The translations under genes and the position numbers were made by a program. This document shows positions 8,303-18,345 of a stretch of DNA of 64,000 nt, in pieces. The stretch covers positions 1-64,000 of the forward strand of contig JAURWR010000013.1 in NCBI GenBank assembly GCA_030654805.1, read 5' to 3'. The DNA is from Burkholderiaceae bacterium. GTDB lineage: Bacteria; Pseudomonadota; Gammaproteobacteria; Burkholderiales; Burkholderiaceae_C. Under the pieces are notes generated by a model. The model did not search any database and was not told where the DNA came from. It worked only from the letters and a program-made list of their open reading frames with translations. Position 1 is the stretch's first letter. Each line of letters starts with the position of its first letter.

Positions 8303-8340
8303 GGATTCAGCCGGCGTGTTGCCGGGTGGAGGCTGTTATT

Positions 8341-9084
8341 TCAGGTGCCGCGCATCAGCCGTTCGGCCAGGTTTGCCGGCAGCCCCGCAGCGATGATTTT
8401 TGCGGCGGCTTTCTCGTGGTCATAGGGCACGCGAAAGGCGGTCAGCGTGGCGCTGTCGGTGTCGAAGGTGGCATAGCAGGCGGCCGGGTTGCCGTCGCGC
8501 GGCTGGCCGGCCGAGCCGACGATGGCGAGCCATCGGCATTGCTGAGACAGCGACATCGCCATCCCGGGGATCGGCTGGAGGTCGCCGGCCTCGCCACCAT
8601 CGGTCAGGTGGTAGAGCCGAGGTTCATGCACATGGCCGCAGAAGATGTGACGGCGGTCGGTGGCCCGCAGGCTGTCGACGGCGTCGATGCGGCATTGCAC
8701 ATAGCGCCACTGGTCCGGCTCATCGGCGCTGGCGTGCACGAAGTGCCGGTCGGCGTCGGTCACGCTCATCGGCAACGCGCCCAGGAAATCCAGCTGATCG
8801 CTGGACAGGTGCTGGCGGGTCCACACGACGGCCTCGCGGGCCTGGGGCGCCATGCTGTCGCCCAGGCTGCCGAGGACCGCCGCATCGTGGTTGCCCAGGA
8901 CGGCAATGGCCCCTGCGCTGACCAGTCGGCGCAGCTGCCCGACCACCCAGCCGGGGTCGGCTCCATAGCCGACGAAGTCACCGAGCAGCGCGTACTGATC
9001 GACCCCTTGTTCCAGCGCGTGCGCGAACACGGCCTCGACGGCCTCGCGGTTCGCATGCAGGTCGGAGATCAGGGCGAGCTTCAC
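8341..9084 (-). CDS. Metallophosphoesterase (calcineurin-like / YfcE-ApaH type)
   Basis: MKLALISDLHANREAVEAV…LLGDFVGYGADP…VLGNHDAAV…FCGHVHEPRLY metal-binding motifs. Confidence 0.9.
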   Translation of the reverse strand: MKLALISDLHANREAVEAVFAHALEQGVDQYALLGDFVGYGADPGWVVGQLRRLVSAGAIAVLGNHDAAVLGSLGDSMAPQAREAVVWTRQHLSSDQLDFLGALPMSVTDADRHFVHASADEPDQWRYVQCRIDAVDSLRATDRRHIFCGHVHEPRLYHLTDGGEAGDLQPIPGMAMSLSQQCRWLAIVGSAGQPRDGNPAACYATFDTDSATLTAFRVPYDHEKAAAKIIAAGLPANLAERLMRGT

Positions 9085-9102
9085 GGCACTCGCTCCGGTG
9101 GG

Positions 9103-10065
9103 TCAGCCGATGCGGCCGAGCAGCAGGTACTCCATGAGCGCCTTCTGCACATGCATCCTGTTTTCGGCCTCGTCCCAGACGACGCTCTGCGGGCCGTCGA
9201 TCACGTCGGCGTCGACCTCTTCGCCGCGGTGTGCCGGCAGGCAGTGCATGAACAGCGCATCGGGCTGGGCGGCGGCCATCATCTCGCGGTCGACCCGCCA
9301 GTCGGCAAAGGCCTTCTTGCGCGCTTCGTTCTCGGCTTCGTAGCCCATGCTGGTCCACACGTCGGTGGTGACCAGATGTGCGCCTCGGCAGGCGTCCAAC
9401 GGGTTGTCGAACACCTTCAGGCACGCCTGGTTGGTCACCCCGGCCACCTTCGCATCGATCTCGTAGCCGCTGGGTGTGCTGACGTGCAGCGTGAAGCCGA
9501 GGATGTCGGCCGCCTGCAACCAGGTGTTGGCCATGTTGTTGCCGTCGCCGACCCAGGCGACGACCTTGCCCTTCAGGCAAGCGAGAGCGCCGCCTGTCGT
9601 CGCCGCATCGCCACGGTGCTCGATGTAGGTGTACACGTCGGCCAGGATCTGGCACGGGTGGTACTCGTTCGTCAGCCCGTTGATGACCGGCACGCGCGAA
9701 TGCGCCGCGAAGGCCTCGATCTTGGTCTGCTCGTAGGTGCGGATCATCACCAGGTCGACCATGCGGCTGATGACGCGTGCGCTGTCCTCGATCGGCTCGG
9801 CGCGGCCGAGCTGGCTGTCGCCGGTGGTCAGGTTCACCACCGAGCCGCCCATCTGGTACATGCCGGCCTCGAAGCTCACGCGGGTGCGGGTGCTCGCCTT
9901 CTCGAAGATCATGGCCAATGTGCGGTCGACCAGCGGCGTGTACTTCTCGTAATTCTTGAAGCGCTGCTTGATGACCGTCGTGCGGGCGAGCAGGTAGGCG
10001 TACTCCTCCGCGCGCAGATCCTTGAACTGGAGGTAGTGCCGGATCAGCGCCTTGCCGGGTTTCAT
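9103..10065 (-). CDS. argF: Ornithine carbamoyltransferase
   Basis: IFEKASTRTRVSFEAGMYQMGG (STRTR), …NEYHPCQILAD…, …FMHCLPAHRGEEV…. Confidence 0.96.
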   Translation of the reverse strand: MKPGKALIRHYLQFKDLRAEEYAYLLARTTVIKQRFKNYEKYTPLVDRTLAMIFEKASTRTRVSFEAGMYQMGGSVVNLTTGDSQLGRAEPIEDSARVISRMVDLVMIRTYEQTKIEAFAAHSRVPVINGLTNEYHPCQILADVYTYIEHRGDAATTGGALACLKGKVVAWVGDGNNMANTWLQAADILGFTLHVSTPSGYEIDAKVAGVTNQACLKVFDNPLDACRGAHLVTTDVWTSMGYEAENEARKKAFADWRVDREMMAAAQPDALFMHCLPAHRGEEVDADVIDGPQSVVWDEAENRMHVQKALMEYLLLGRIG

Positions 10066-10076
10066 GGGAGGTGTTT

Positions 10077-11294
10077 TCACGTCGACTCGGGCAGCCGCAG
10101 GAAGTCCTTGATCAACGGACACAGCGTCATCGCGATCTGCTCGGCCTCGGCCAGGCTCAGGATCAGCGGTGGCACCAGCCGCACGACGCGGTCGGCGGTC
10201 ACGCTCAGCAGCAACCCGGCTTGCGCGGCCAGCAGCAGCAGGTCGCCGCACGGACGGTCCAGCTCGATGCCCAGCATCAGGCCCTGGCCGCGTATCTCCA
10301 CCACGCCAGCGACGCCGGCCAGCTCGCGCGTCAGGCTGGCGCGCAGCGCGGCACCCACGGTGGCGGCGTTCTCGAGCAGGTGCTCCTCTTGAATGATGCG
10401 CAGCGTCTCGATGCCCGCGCGCATCGCCAGCGGGTTGCCGCCGAAGGTGGTGCCGTGGTTGCCCGGCTTCAGCACCTCGGCGGCGCGGGGGCCGCAGACC
10501 ACCGCGCCGACCGGCACGCCCGATCCCAGGCCCTTGGCCAGCGGCATCACGTCGGGCACGATGCCGGCCCACTGGTGCGCAAACCACTTGCCGGTGCGTC
10601 CGATGCCGCACTGCACCTCGTCGAGCATCAGCAGCCAGTCGTTCTCGTCGCACAGGCGCCGCACGGCGCGCAGGTAGTCGAGGGTGGCGGGCCGCACGCC
10701 GCCTTCGCCCTGGATCACTTCGAGGAACACCGCGACGACGTTCGGCCGCGTGTTGGCGACTTCTTCGATGGCCGCCACGTCGTTGAGCGGCACGCGCACG
10801 AAGCCTTCGACGAGCGGGCCGAATCCTTCCTGCACCTTGGGGTTGCCGGTGGCCGACAGCGTGGCGATCGAGCGGCCGTGAAAGGCTTTCTCGTAGACGA
10901 TGACCTCGGGGAGATCGATCCCCTTGTCGTGTCCGAACTTGCGCGCGATCTTCAGTGCTGCCTCGTTGGCTTCGAGGCCGCTGTTGCAGAAGAACACGCG
11001 GTCGAGCCCCGACAGCTCGCACAGCGTTGCAGCCAGGCTTTCCTGCAACGGCGAGGCGTAGTAGTTCGAGGTGTGGATCAGCCGGCCGATCTGCTCCTGC
11101 AGCGCGGGCACCAGTTTCGGATGCGCATGACCCAGCGTGTTGACCGCGATGCCGCCGAGCCCGTCGAGGTACTTCTTGCCGTCGGTGTCCCACACCCAGC
11201 AGCCGCGCCCGTACGACATCGCCATCGGCAAGCGACCGTAGGTGTGCATCACATGGGGCTCGGGGTCGAGGGCAGTTTTTTCCGGGGCATTCAT
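10077..11294 (-). CDS. argD: Acetylornithine aminotransferase
   Basis: YGRLPMAMSYGRGCWVWDTDGKKYLDGLGGIAVNTLGHAHP…LLMLDEVQCGIGRTGKWFAHQ…; next to argF. Confidence 0.95.
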   Translation of the reverse strand: MNAPEKTALDPEPHVMHTYGRLPMAMSYGRGCWVWDTDGKKYLDGLGGIAVNTLGHAHPKLVPALQEQIGRLIHTSNYYASPLQESLAATLCELSGLDRVFFCNSGLEANEAALKIARKFGHDKGIDLPEVIVYEKAFHGRSIATLSATGNPKVQEGFGPLVEGFVRVPLNDVAAIEEVANTRPNVVAVFLEVIQGEGGVRPATLDYLRAVRRLCDENDWLLMLDEVQCGIGRTGKWFAHQWAGIVPDVMPLAKGLGSGVPVGAVVCGPRAAEVLKPGNHGTTFGGNPLAMRAGIETLRIIQEEHLLENAATVGAALRASLTRELAGVAGVVEIRGQGLMLGIELDRPCGDLLLLAAQAGLLLSVTADRVVRLVPPLILSLAEAEQIAMTLCPLIKDFLRLPEST

Positions 11295-11551
11295 GGCGGG
11301 ACTCCGCTGTGACGAAGAGCGCAATGCAGGCTTGCGTTGCGCCGGTCGAAGCGTTGAATTCTACGGTGGAGGCCTGCGGAGATGACCTGTCCGGAAGCCC
11401 TCGCGCGCAGCAGATCGACGAGACTCGGCATTCAATTTGCTGCCCCGCAGCAAGCAGACGGCACAATCCACGCGCGCACTTTGTTCGATGACCGAGACGG
11501 GCTGTGTGGCCTTGCCTCGGTTACAGAAATCTCATCCTTACTCTCGCAGCA

Positions 11552-11884
11552 ATGAGTTCATCCCCTCCTCGCGAAGTGTTCATTCAAGGCGTCACGCTCG
11601 GTGGGCAGACGTTTCGACCCAGCGACTGGGCTGAGCGGCTGGCCGGTGCGATGTCGTGTTTTCGTCCCGAAGGGTCCTCTGGGGACCGCTCTTCGTTCAT
11701 TGGCTATTCGCCGTACTGCGTACCGCGTGTCATCAACGGCATCAAGTGCGTCATCGTCGACGAGCGGCTGCGTGACGCCGAGCCGATGGCCTGGGATTTC
11801 GTCATGGCGTTCGCACGTGACAACGAGTTGCAGGTGGCCGACGCCTGCCTGCTCAAGACTCCGAAATCGCCGCCCGAGCGATGA
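11552..11884 (+). CDS. DUF3579 domain-containing protein
   Basis: FIQGVTLGGQTFRPSDWAERLAGAMSCF…YSPYCVPRVINGIKCVIVDERLRDAEPMAWDFVMAFARDNELQ. Confidence 0.8.
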   Translation: MSSSPPREVFIQGVTLGGQTFRPSDWAERLAGAMSCFRPEGSSGDRSSFIGYSPYCVPRVINGIKCVIVDERLRDAEPMAWDFVMAFARDNELQVADACLLKTPKSPPER

Positions 11885-11912
11885 CACGTCGCGTGTGTTT
11901 GGCCACCCATGC

Positions 11913-11938
11913 AAAAGGCCCGCAGTGCGGGCCTTTTT
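11913..11938. terminator. Bidirectional rho-independent terminator between the DUF3579 gene and rpsT
   Basis: AAAAGGCCCGCAGTGCGGGCCTTTTT hairpin with A/T flanks between convergent genes. Confidence 0.85.
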
Positions 11939-11958
11939 CTGCGTCCAACGAGGAAAAA

Positions 11959-12261
11959 TCAGGCGGCGACGGGCAGCGCCTTGATCTTGGCCGACAGGCG
12001 GCTCTTGTGGCGAGCGGCCTTGTTCTTGTGGAACAGGCCCTTGTCGGCCACGGAGTCGATCACCTGCTCGGCGGTCTTGAACAGGTCGGCGGCCTTGGCC
12101 TTGTCGCCAGCGATCACGGCCTTCTGCACGTTCTTGATGACGGTGCGGAACTTCGACCGAAGCGCGGTGTTGGCCGCATTCAGCTTCACGTCCTGGCGCA
12201 CGCGCTTCAGGCCCGAGGCGATGCGGACGGTTTTCTTCTTGGCTTTGGATGAAGTGGCCAT
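11959..12261 (-). CDS. rpsT: 30S ribosomal protein S20
   Basis: [45 protein letters not shown]…. Confidence 0.96.
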   Translation of the reverse strand: MATSSKAKKKTVRIASGLKRVRQDVKLNAANTALRSKFRTVIKNVQKAVIAGDKAKAADLFKTAEQVIDSVADKGLFHKNKAARHKSRLSAKIKALPVAA

Positions 12262-12433
12262 GCTTTTTTGAGTGTGCAGTTAGAGCAGAGCCCGCGAGTA
12301 TAGCAGCCTGTCGGCCGCTGTGGTGAAGCCGCGTTGACGGCCAGGCGATGCTGGGTCCTGCTGCCTATACTTCGGCGGCTTCCGCGCAGCCCCTGCGTCG
12401 ACCGGCGGGCTGCTCCCGCCCACTTCCTGCCCC

Positions 12434-13990
12434 ATGAACCTGCTGCGTGCCGCTTCCACCGTTTCGCTTCTGACGCTGGCGTCTCGCATCACCGGACTGG
12501 GGCGGGAGTTGCTGGTCGCCGCGAGTTTCGGCGCCAGCGCCTCCACCGACGCGTTCAACGTCGCGTTTCGCATCCCCAACCTGCTGCGCCGCCTGTTTGC
12601 CGAAGGGGCGTTTTCACAGGCGTTTGTTCCGATCCTGGCGGCCACCCGCGCCAGCGAGGGCGACGAGGTTACCCATCAGCTCGTCAATGCGGTGGCCACG
12701 GTGCTTTTGTGGGCACTTGCGCTTACCAGCGTGGTCGGCATCGCCGCAGCGCCCTTGCTGGTGTGGCTGATGGCGTCCGGCCTGCAGGAATTCGATCACG
12801 CGGTGGTCATGACCCGCGTGATGTTTCCTTACATCGCGTTCATGTCGCTGGTGGCCCTTGCTGCCGGCGTCCTGCAAACCTGGAAGCGGTTTGCCGTGCC
12901 TGCGGTCACGCCGGTCCTTCTGAATCTCTCGGTGATGCTGGCCGCCTGGCTGCTGTCGCCCTGGTTCCGACGCCAGGGCATCGAGCCCATCTATGCCCTG
13001 GCCGTTGGCGTCATGCTGGGCGGCGTCCTGCAATTGGCGGTCCAGTGGCCCGCGTTGCGCGCCATAGGCAGCCTGCCTCGAATCGGTCTCACTTGGGGCG
13101 ATCTGCGCAGATCACTGAGGCACCCGGGCGTCGGCCGCATCCTGCGCCAGATGGCGCCCGCGCTCCTCGGTGTGTCGGTGGCGCAACTGTCGCTGCTGAT
13201 CAACACGCAGATCGCCTCGCACGTCGGTGTCGGTGCGGTGTCGTGGCTGACGTATGCCGACCGGTTGATGGAGTTTCCGACGGCCCTGCTCGGGGTGGCA
13301 CTCGGGGTCGTGCTGCTGCCGCAGCTGTCGTCGGCTCAGGCCAGCGGCGACGAAGCGGCCTACTCCAGCCACCTGGACTGGGGGCTGCGCCTGGTGCTGT
13401 TGCTCGCCTTGCCGTGTGCGGTCGCGCTGCTCGTGTTTCCCAAGCCGATGGTGTCGGTGCTGTATCACTATGGGCAATTCAGCGAGCTCGACGTGCAGCA
13501 GACCGTGCGCGCGCTGATGGGTTACGGCGTCGGGCTGATGGGGCTGATCGGCGTCAAGGTGCTGGCGCCCGGGTTCTACGCTCGGCAGGACATCCGCACG
13601 CCGGTCAAGATCGCCATCGCGGTGCTGATCCTGACGCAGCTGATGAACCTGCTGTTCGTGCCGCAGCTCGGCCACGCCGGCCTGGCGCTGTCGATCGGTC
13701 TGGGTGCGCTGATCAACGCGACGTGGCTGTTCATCGGGCTGCGCAGGCGGGGTACATACGTTCCGGAGGCAGGCTGGCTGGGGTTCAGCCTGCGCGTCGT
13801 GTGTGCCAGCGGGTTGCTCGGAGTGGCCCTCGGTGCGGCGGCGCTCGGGATCGACTGGGTCGGACTGGCTTCGCAACGGGCATTGCGGGTCGGGCTGCTG
13901 GCCGCCTGTCTGCTGAGTGTGGCGCTGCTCTACTTCGTGACGTTGAAGCTGATGGGCATTCGTCTGAAAGACTTCGCGCGCCGCGCATGA
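12434..13990 (+). CDS. murJ: Lipid II flippase MurJ
   Basis: MNLLRAASTVSLLTLASRITGLGRELLVAASFGASASTDAFNVAFRIPNLLRRLFAEGAFSQAFVPIL; multi-TM, opposite rpsT. Confidence 0.95.
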   Translation: MNLLRAASTVSLLTLASRITGLGRELLVAASFGASASTDAFNVAFRIPNLLRRLFAEGAFSQAFVPILAATRASEGDEVTHQLVNAVATVLLWALALTSVVGIAAAPLLVWLMASGLQEFDHAVVMTRVMFPYIAFMSLVALAAGVLQTWKRFAVPAVTPVLLNLSVMLAAWLLSPWFRRQGIEPIYALAVGVMLGGVLQLAVQWPALRAIGSLPRIGLTWGDLRRSLRHPGVGRILRQMAPALLGVSVAQLSLLINTQIASHVGVGAVSWLTYADRLMEFPTALLGVALGVVLLPQLSSAQASGDEAAYSSHLDWGLRLVLLLALPCAVALLVFPKPMVSVLYHYGQFSELDVQQTVRALMGYGVGLMGLIGVKVLAPGFYARQDIRTPVKIAIAVLILTQLMNLLFVPQLGHAGLALSIGLGALINATWLFIGLRRRGTYVPEAGWLGFSLRVVCASGLLGVALGAAALGIDWVGLASQRALRVGLLAACLLSVALLYFVTLKLMGIRLKDFARRA

Positions 13991-14031
13991 GGCCGCCTCG
14001 ACGGCTCACGGCACCACCTTACACTTGACAA

Positions 14032-14913
14032 ATGCCCGGACCGTATCAGTACGCGACGCCCACTGCGCTCGAATACTTCTCCTCGTTGGTGGCCGACGAC
14101 GCCAGTCTGTCGTTGCTCGAAGCGGCCACCTCGATCGCCCAGGACGAGCATCCGAAGCTCGACGTCCAGGCGGTGCTCACCGAGGTGGACCAAATGGCCG
14201 AAAAGCTCAAGCGGCGCATCCCGGTCGATGTCGTGCCGCTGCAGCGCCTGCGCTGGCTGAACCGCTATTTCTTCCACGAACTGGGCTTCGGCGGCAACGT
14301 CAACAACTACTACGACCCGAGCAACAGCTACCTGCACGAGGTGTTGCGAACCCGCCGGGGTATCCCGATCTCGCTGGCGCTCATCTACCTGGAGGTCGCC
14401 ACCCAGCTCGGGTTGCGCGCCCAGGGCATCTCGTTCCCGGGGCACTTCCTGGTCAAGCTCAGCCTGCTCAATGGGCCTCACAACGGCGAGGTCATCATCG
14501 ACCCGTTCACCGGGAAGTCGTTGTCCCGCGAAGAACTCGATGACATGCTGGGGCCATACAAGCGCGGCCAGGGGCTGGTCGGCGACTTCGACGCGCCGCT
14601 GGGTCTGTTTCTGCAGGCGGCTCCGCCGCGCGAAATCCTGGCCCGAATGCTGCGCAACCTGAAGGAGATTCACCGTACCGCAGAAGACTGGCCGCGGCTG
14701 CTGCGCGTGCTGAACCGGCTCGTGGTGTTGCTGCCGCACGCGCACGAAGAGCGACGTGATCGCGGTCTCGCGTGGGCCGAACTCGGGCAGACCGATCGGG
14801 CGGCCGAGGACTTCGAAGCCTACCTGCGCCACCATCCCGATGCCGACGACAGCACCGCGATGGCCGAGCAGCTCGCCCGCATGCGTCGGGGCGAGCAGCC
14901 CCGGTTGCACTGA
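14032..14913 (+). CDS. SirB1-family transglutaminase-like/TPR protein
   Basis: LNRYFFHELGFGGNVNNYYDPSNSYLHEVLRTRRGIPISLALIYLEVATQLGLRAQGISFPGHFLVK. Confidence 0.88.
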   Translation: MPGPYQYATPTALEYFSSLVADDASLSLLEAATSIAQDEHPKLDVQAVLTEVDQMAEKLKRRIPVDVVPLQRLRWLNRYFFHELGFGGNVNNYYDPSNSYLHEVLRTRRGIPISLALIYLEVATQLGLRAQGISFPGHFLVKLSLLNGPHNGEVIIDPFTGKSLSREELDDMLGPYKRGQGLVGDFDAPLGLFLQAAPPREILARMLRNLKEIHRTAEDWPRLLRVLNRLVVLLPHAHEERRDRGLAWAELGQTDRAAEDFEAYLRHHPDADDSTAMAEQLARMRRGEQPRLH

Positions 14914-14970
14914 TCGCGTGTGGGTGTCTCGGTGCAAGCGGGCGCGAACGATCACGCAGGGCTCCGCGCC

Positions 14971-15663
14971 ATGAAGCAGATGCCGTTGCCCATTGCGTCT
15001 GGCAGCTCGCCAACTTTCGACTCTTTCATCACCGGCGGCAACGCGATGGTGCTGGCCCAACTGCGCGACGCGGGCACCCGTGCCGCGCCTCTGTATCTGT
15101 GGGGACCGCAGGGCAGCGGCAAGACGCACCTGCTGCGCGCGCTGGCACACGAGACCCAGGCGCAGGGCGGCCGGGTCGGCTGGTTCGGCCCCTCGGAACC
15201 CGCCCCGTGGGTGCACGACGAAAGCTGGAGCCTGATCGTGCTCGACGGCTGCGATGCGTTCGACTCACAGCAGCAGCATGCGGCGTTTGCGCTGTTCGTC
15301 GAAGCGGCCACGCACGCGACGCCGCTGGTCGCGGCAGGGAGGTTGCCGCCTGTCGACCTGCCGTTGCGCGATGATCTTCGCTCCCGACTCGGCTGGGGCC
15401 ACGTCATGGCGGTGCAGCCCTTGTCCGAGGCCGAGTCACGTGGAGCGCTGCGGCGCGAGGCCGACGGACGGGGCCTGTTGCTGTCCGATGAGGTGATTGA
15501 TCATCTGCTGCACCGTCACGCCCGCGACATGAAGCACCTGATGACCCAGCTCGACCGGCTCGATGAATTCGCGATGGTCCACAAACGCGCGATCACCGTG
15601 CCCCTGTTGCGGCAGATGCTCGCTGAAGCGTCTGACGAAGGCCTCACCGGAACCCTGCTGTGA
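14971..15663 (+). CDS. hda: DnaA regulatory inactivator Hda
   Basis: MKQMPLPI…PTFDSFITGGN…LYLWGPQGSGKTHLLRALAHE… DnaA-like AAA+ protein. Confidence 0.9.
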   Translation: MKQMPLPIASGSSPTFDSFITGGNAMVLAQLRDAGTRAAPLYLWGPQGSGKTHLLRALAHETQAQGGRVGWFGPSEPAPWVHDESWSLIVLDGCDAFDSQQQHAAFALFVEAATHATPLVAAGRLPPVDLPLRDDLRSRLGWGHVMAVQPLSEAESRGALRREADGRGLLLSDEVIDHLLHRHARDMKHLMTQLDRLDEFAMVHKRAITVPLLRQMLAEASDEGLTGTLL

Positions 15664-16328
15664 ACCTGTGCCTGTTTGATCTCGACGACACCCTGCTGCC
15701 GCTGGACTCGGACCACGCCTGGGGCGAGTTCGTGATTTCGCTGGGCTGGGTCGACGAGCCCAGCTTTCGCCGCACCAACGACTCCTTCTTCGCCCAGTAC
15801 CAGGCTGGACAGCTCGATGTGCACGGCTACATCGAGTTCGCCACCCGACCGCTGCGAGAACGCTCGGCCGATGAGCTGGCTGCCGCCCATCGCCTGTTCA
15901 TGCAGCGGGTCATCGAGCCCCAGTTGCGCGACAGTGCCCGCGATCTGGTGCGAGGCCATCAGGCGTTGGGGGATCGGGTGGTGCTGGTCACCGCGACCAA
16001 CGAATTCGTCACCGCTCCCATCGCTGCGGCGTTCGGCATCGAGTCGCTGATCGCTGTTCGGCTCGAACGGGATGCTCGCGGTAGCATCAGCGGCCGCATC
16101 AAGGGTACGCCGAGCTACCGGGAGGGCAAGGTCCGACGCGTCGAGGAGTGGCTGGGCGAGCAAGCCCTGTCGTGGGCCGATTGCGAGCGCATCACCGTCT
16201 ACAGCGACTCGCTCAACGATCTTCCCCTGCTCGAAAAAGCCACCGACCCGGTGGCGACCAACCCGTCTCCTGCGCTGCTTTCGGTTGCCACCGAACGCGG
16301 CTGGCGCACTCTGAACCTGTTCACATGA
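15660..16328 (+). CDS. HAD-IB family hydrolase (SerB-like phosphatase)
   Basis: NLCLFDLDDTLLPLDSDHAWGEF…VLVTATNEFVTAPIA…YSDSLNDLPLLEKATDPVATNP. Confidence 0.9.
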   Translation: MNLCLFDLDDTLLPLDSDHAWGEFVISLGWVDEPSFRRTNDSFFAQYQAGQLDVHGYIEFATRPLRERSADELAAAHRLFMQRVIEPQLRDSARDLVRGHQALGDRVVLVTATNEFVTAPIAAAFGIESLIAVRLERDARGSISGRIKGTPSYREGKVRRVEEWLGEQALSWADCERITVYSDSLNDLPLLEKATDPVATNPSPALLSVATERGWRTLNLFT

Positions 16329-17866
16329 TCAAGAAGTTTCTCGACAAGCTGCTGGGCAAGCCCGCGAAGAAGACTGCTGGAACCTCATCGCTCGGCAAAC
16401 GGGTCGAGGTTCCCAAGAACGAGCACCAGATCGACCCGGGACTGGTCGACGAGCGCGCATCCAAGGTGGTGCAGACGCTGGTCGAAGGCGGCTACGAGGC
16501 CTACATTGTCGGTGGCGCGGTGCGCGACCTGCTGCTTGGCCTGCGCCCGAAGGACTTCGACGTAGCGACCAACGCAACCCCGGAGCAGGTCAAGGCGCTG
16601 TTCCGGCGCGCCTTCATCATCGGCCGACGTTTCCGCATCGTTCATGTGGTGTTCGGTCGCGGTCGGCAGGACCGGGGCCTGAGCGAGGTGATCGAAGTCT
16701 CGACCTTCCGCGCGTTGATGGATCCGGCGGCGGCCGAGCAGACCACCGGCAACGAGAAGACGCTGAAGGCCGAAGGCGGTGGCCGCAACGCCAGTGCCAC
16801 CCACGTCGTCGATGCCGAAGGCCGCGTGCTGCGCGACAACGTCTGGGGTCCGCAGATCGAAGATGCCGCGCGGCGCGATTTCACCGTCAATGCGATGTAC
16901 TACGACCCGGTTCGCGAGGTCGTGGTCGATTACCACGGTGGCATCAAGGATGCAAAGAAGAAGCTGCTGCGCATGATCGGCGACCCGGAAACCCGCTACC
17001 GCGAAGACCCGGTGCGCATCATCCGCGCGGTGCGCTTCGCAGCCAAGCTGGGATTCGAGATCGAACCGAAGACGCGCGCGCCCATCCAGGCCATGTCGAC
17101 GCTGCTGGAGAACGTCCCGCCGTCGCGCCTGTTCGACGAGATGATCAAGCTGTTGCAGACCGGTCATTCGCTGGCCAGCATCGACGAGCTGCGCAAACAG
17201 GGCCTGCACCAAGGCACTTTCCCCGTGCTCGACACCCTGCTTGACGAGAGTCGAGGAAGCTCAGCGCACCGCAAGTTCGTCGGATTGGCGTTGGCCGACA
17301 CCGATCGCCGCGTCTCCGAAGGCAAGCCGGTGGCGCCCAGTTTCATGCTGGCTTGCATGTTCTGGCACGATGTCCAGACTCGGTGGCACCAGTTGAAGCA
17401 CGGTGGCGAACCCGCGTTCCCTGCGCTGCAGCAGGCGGTCGAGGCGATCTTCGACGCACGCATCGGTGACATCTCCGGTCGCGGCAAGCTTGGCGGCGAC
17501 ATGCGCGAGATCTGGCTGATGCAGCCGCGTTTCGAACGCCGGGTCGGCAATGCGCCGTTCAGTCTGGTCGAGCAGCCACGCTTTCGCGCCGGCTTCGATT
17601 TCCTGCGCCTGCGTGCCGACGCGGGCGAGGCGCCGGACGAACTGGCTCGCTGGTGGGAGGATTTCTCCTTGGCCGACGAGGACGAGCGCCGACGCCTGAT
17701 GGACGGTGCCAAGCTGCAGGACGGCAAAAGGCGTCAACCCGCAACCACTGGCGCTGGCGAGGAGCCGCCGGCTGCCGATCCGGCCAAGAAACGTCGCCGT
17801 CGTCGCCGCAAGCCGACCGAAGCGGGCGGCGCGGCACCTGCCGATGGCGAGACCGATACGGTGTGA
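16325..17866 (+). CDS. pcnB: Poly(A) polymerase
   Basis: EAYIVGGAVRDLLLGLRPKDFDVATNATPEQVKALFRRAFIIGRRFRIVHV… class II nucleotidyltransferase; ATGA overlap with the HAD gene. Confidence 0.93.
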   Translation: MIKKFLDKLLGKPAKKTAGTSSLGKRVEVPKNEHQIDPGLVDERASKVVQTLVEGGYEAYIVGGAVRDLLLGLRPKDFDVATNATPEQVKALFRRAFIIGRRFRIVHVVFGRGRQDRGLSEVIEVSTFRALMDPAAAEQTTGNEKTLKAEGGGRNASATHVVDAEGRVLRDNVWGPQIEDAARRDFTVNAMYYDPVREVVVDYHGGIKDAKKKLLRMIGDPETRYREDPVRIIRAVRFAAKLGFEIEPKTRAPIQAMSTLLENVPPSRLFDEMIKLLQTGHSLASIDELRKQGLHQGTFPVLDTLLDESRGSSAHRKFVGLALADTDRRVSEGKPVAPSFMLACMFWHDVQTRWHQLKHGGEPAFPALQQAVEAIFDARIGDISGRGKLGGDMREIWLMQPRFERRVGNAPFSLVEQPRFRAGFDFLRLRADAGEAPDELARWWEDFSLADEDERRRLMDGAKLQDGKRRQPATTGAGEEPPAADPAKKRRRRRRKPTEAGGAAPADGETDTV

Positions 17867-18345
17867 CCGAAACGCTGGTCTACGTCGGCCTTGGCGCCAA
17901 TCTGGGCGACGCACGGTCGGTGCTGGCTGCGGCCTATGCCGAATTGCAGCGACTGCCACAGACCCGTGGGCATCGCTGTTCCCCCTGGTTCCGCACGGCG
18001 CCCATCGATTCAAGCGGCCCCGATTACCTCAACGCGGTCGCCTGTTTCGACACCACGCTGTCGCCGCAGGCGCTGCTCGATGCGCTGCAGCGCATCGAGA
18101 GCGCCCATGGCCGCGAGCGGCCGTATCGCAACGCGCCACGCACCCTCGACCTCGATGTCTTGTTGTACGGTGATCAATCGATAGCGACACCGACACTTTC
18201 CGTTCCGCACCCGCGCATGCACTTGCGGGCCTTTGTCCTGCAGCCACTGGAGGCGCTGGCGCCCGAGGCGGTGATTCCCGGTCGCGGTCCGGTCAGTACG
18301 CTGCTACCGTCGGTGGCGGGGCAAGCGATCGAGCGGGTTGACTGA
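17863..18345 (+). CDS. folK: 2-amino-4-hydroxy-6-hydroxymethyldihydropteridine pyrophosphokinase
   Basis: VYVGLGANLGDARSVL…WFRTAPID…GPDYLNAVACFDT…RTLDLDVLLYGD…PHPRMHLRAFVLQPL; GTG start overlapping the pcnB stop. Confidence 0.93.
   Translation: MTETLVYVGLGANLGDARSVLAAAYAELQRLPQTRGHRCSPWFRTAPIDSSGPDYLNAVACFDTTLSPQALLDALQRIESAHGRERPYRNAPRTLDLDVLLYGDQSIATPTLSVPHPRMHLRAFVLQPLEALAPEAVIPGRGPVSTLLPSVAGQAIERVD

Noticed and set aside
5411-8425. 1004-aa plus-strand ORF
   Set aside because: Shadow ORF antisense to hsdM and the TAXI gene, both with clear family motifs; His/Gln/Val/Arg-rich composition typical of high-GC antisense frames.
7879-10392. 837-aa plus-strand ORF
   Set aside because: Antisense to the TAXI gene, the phosphoesterase gene and argF; no recognisable domain.
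9103-11466. 787-aa minus ORF as one protein
   Set aside because: Only the C-terminal part is ArgF; the N-terminal part is a frame-shadow of argD.
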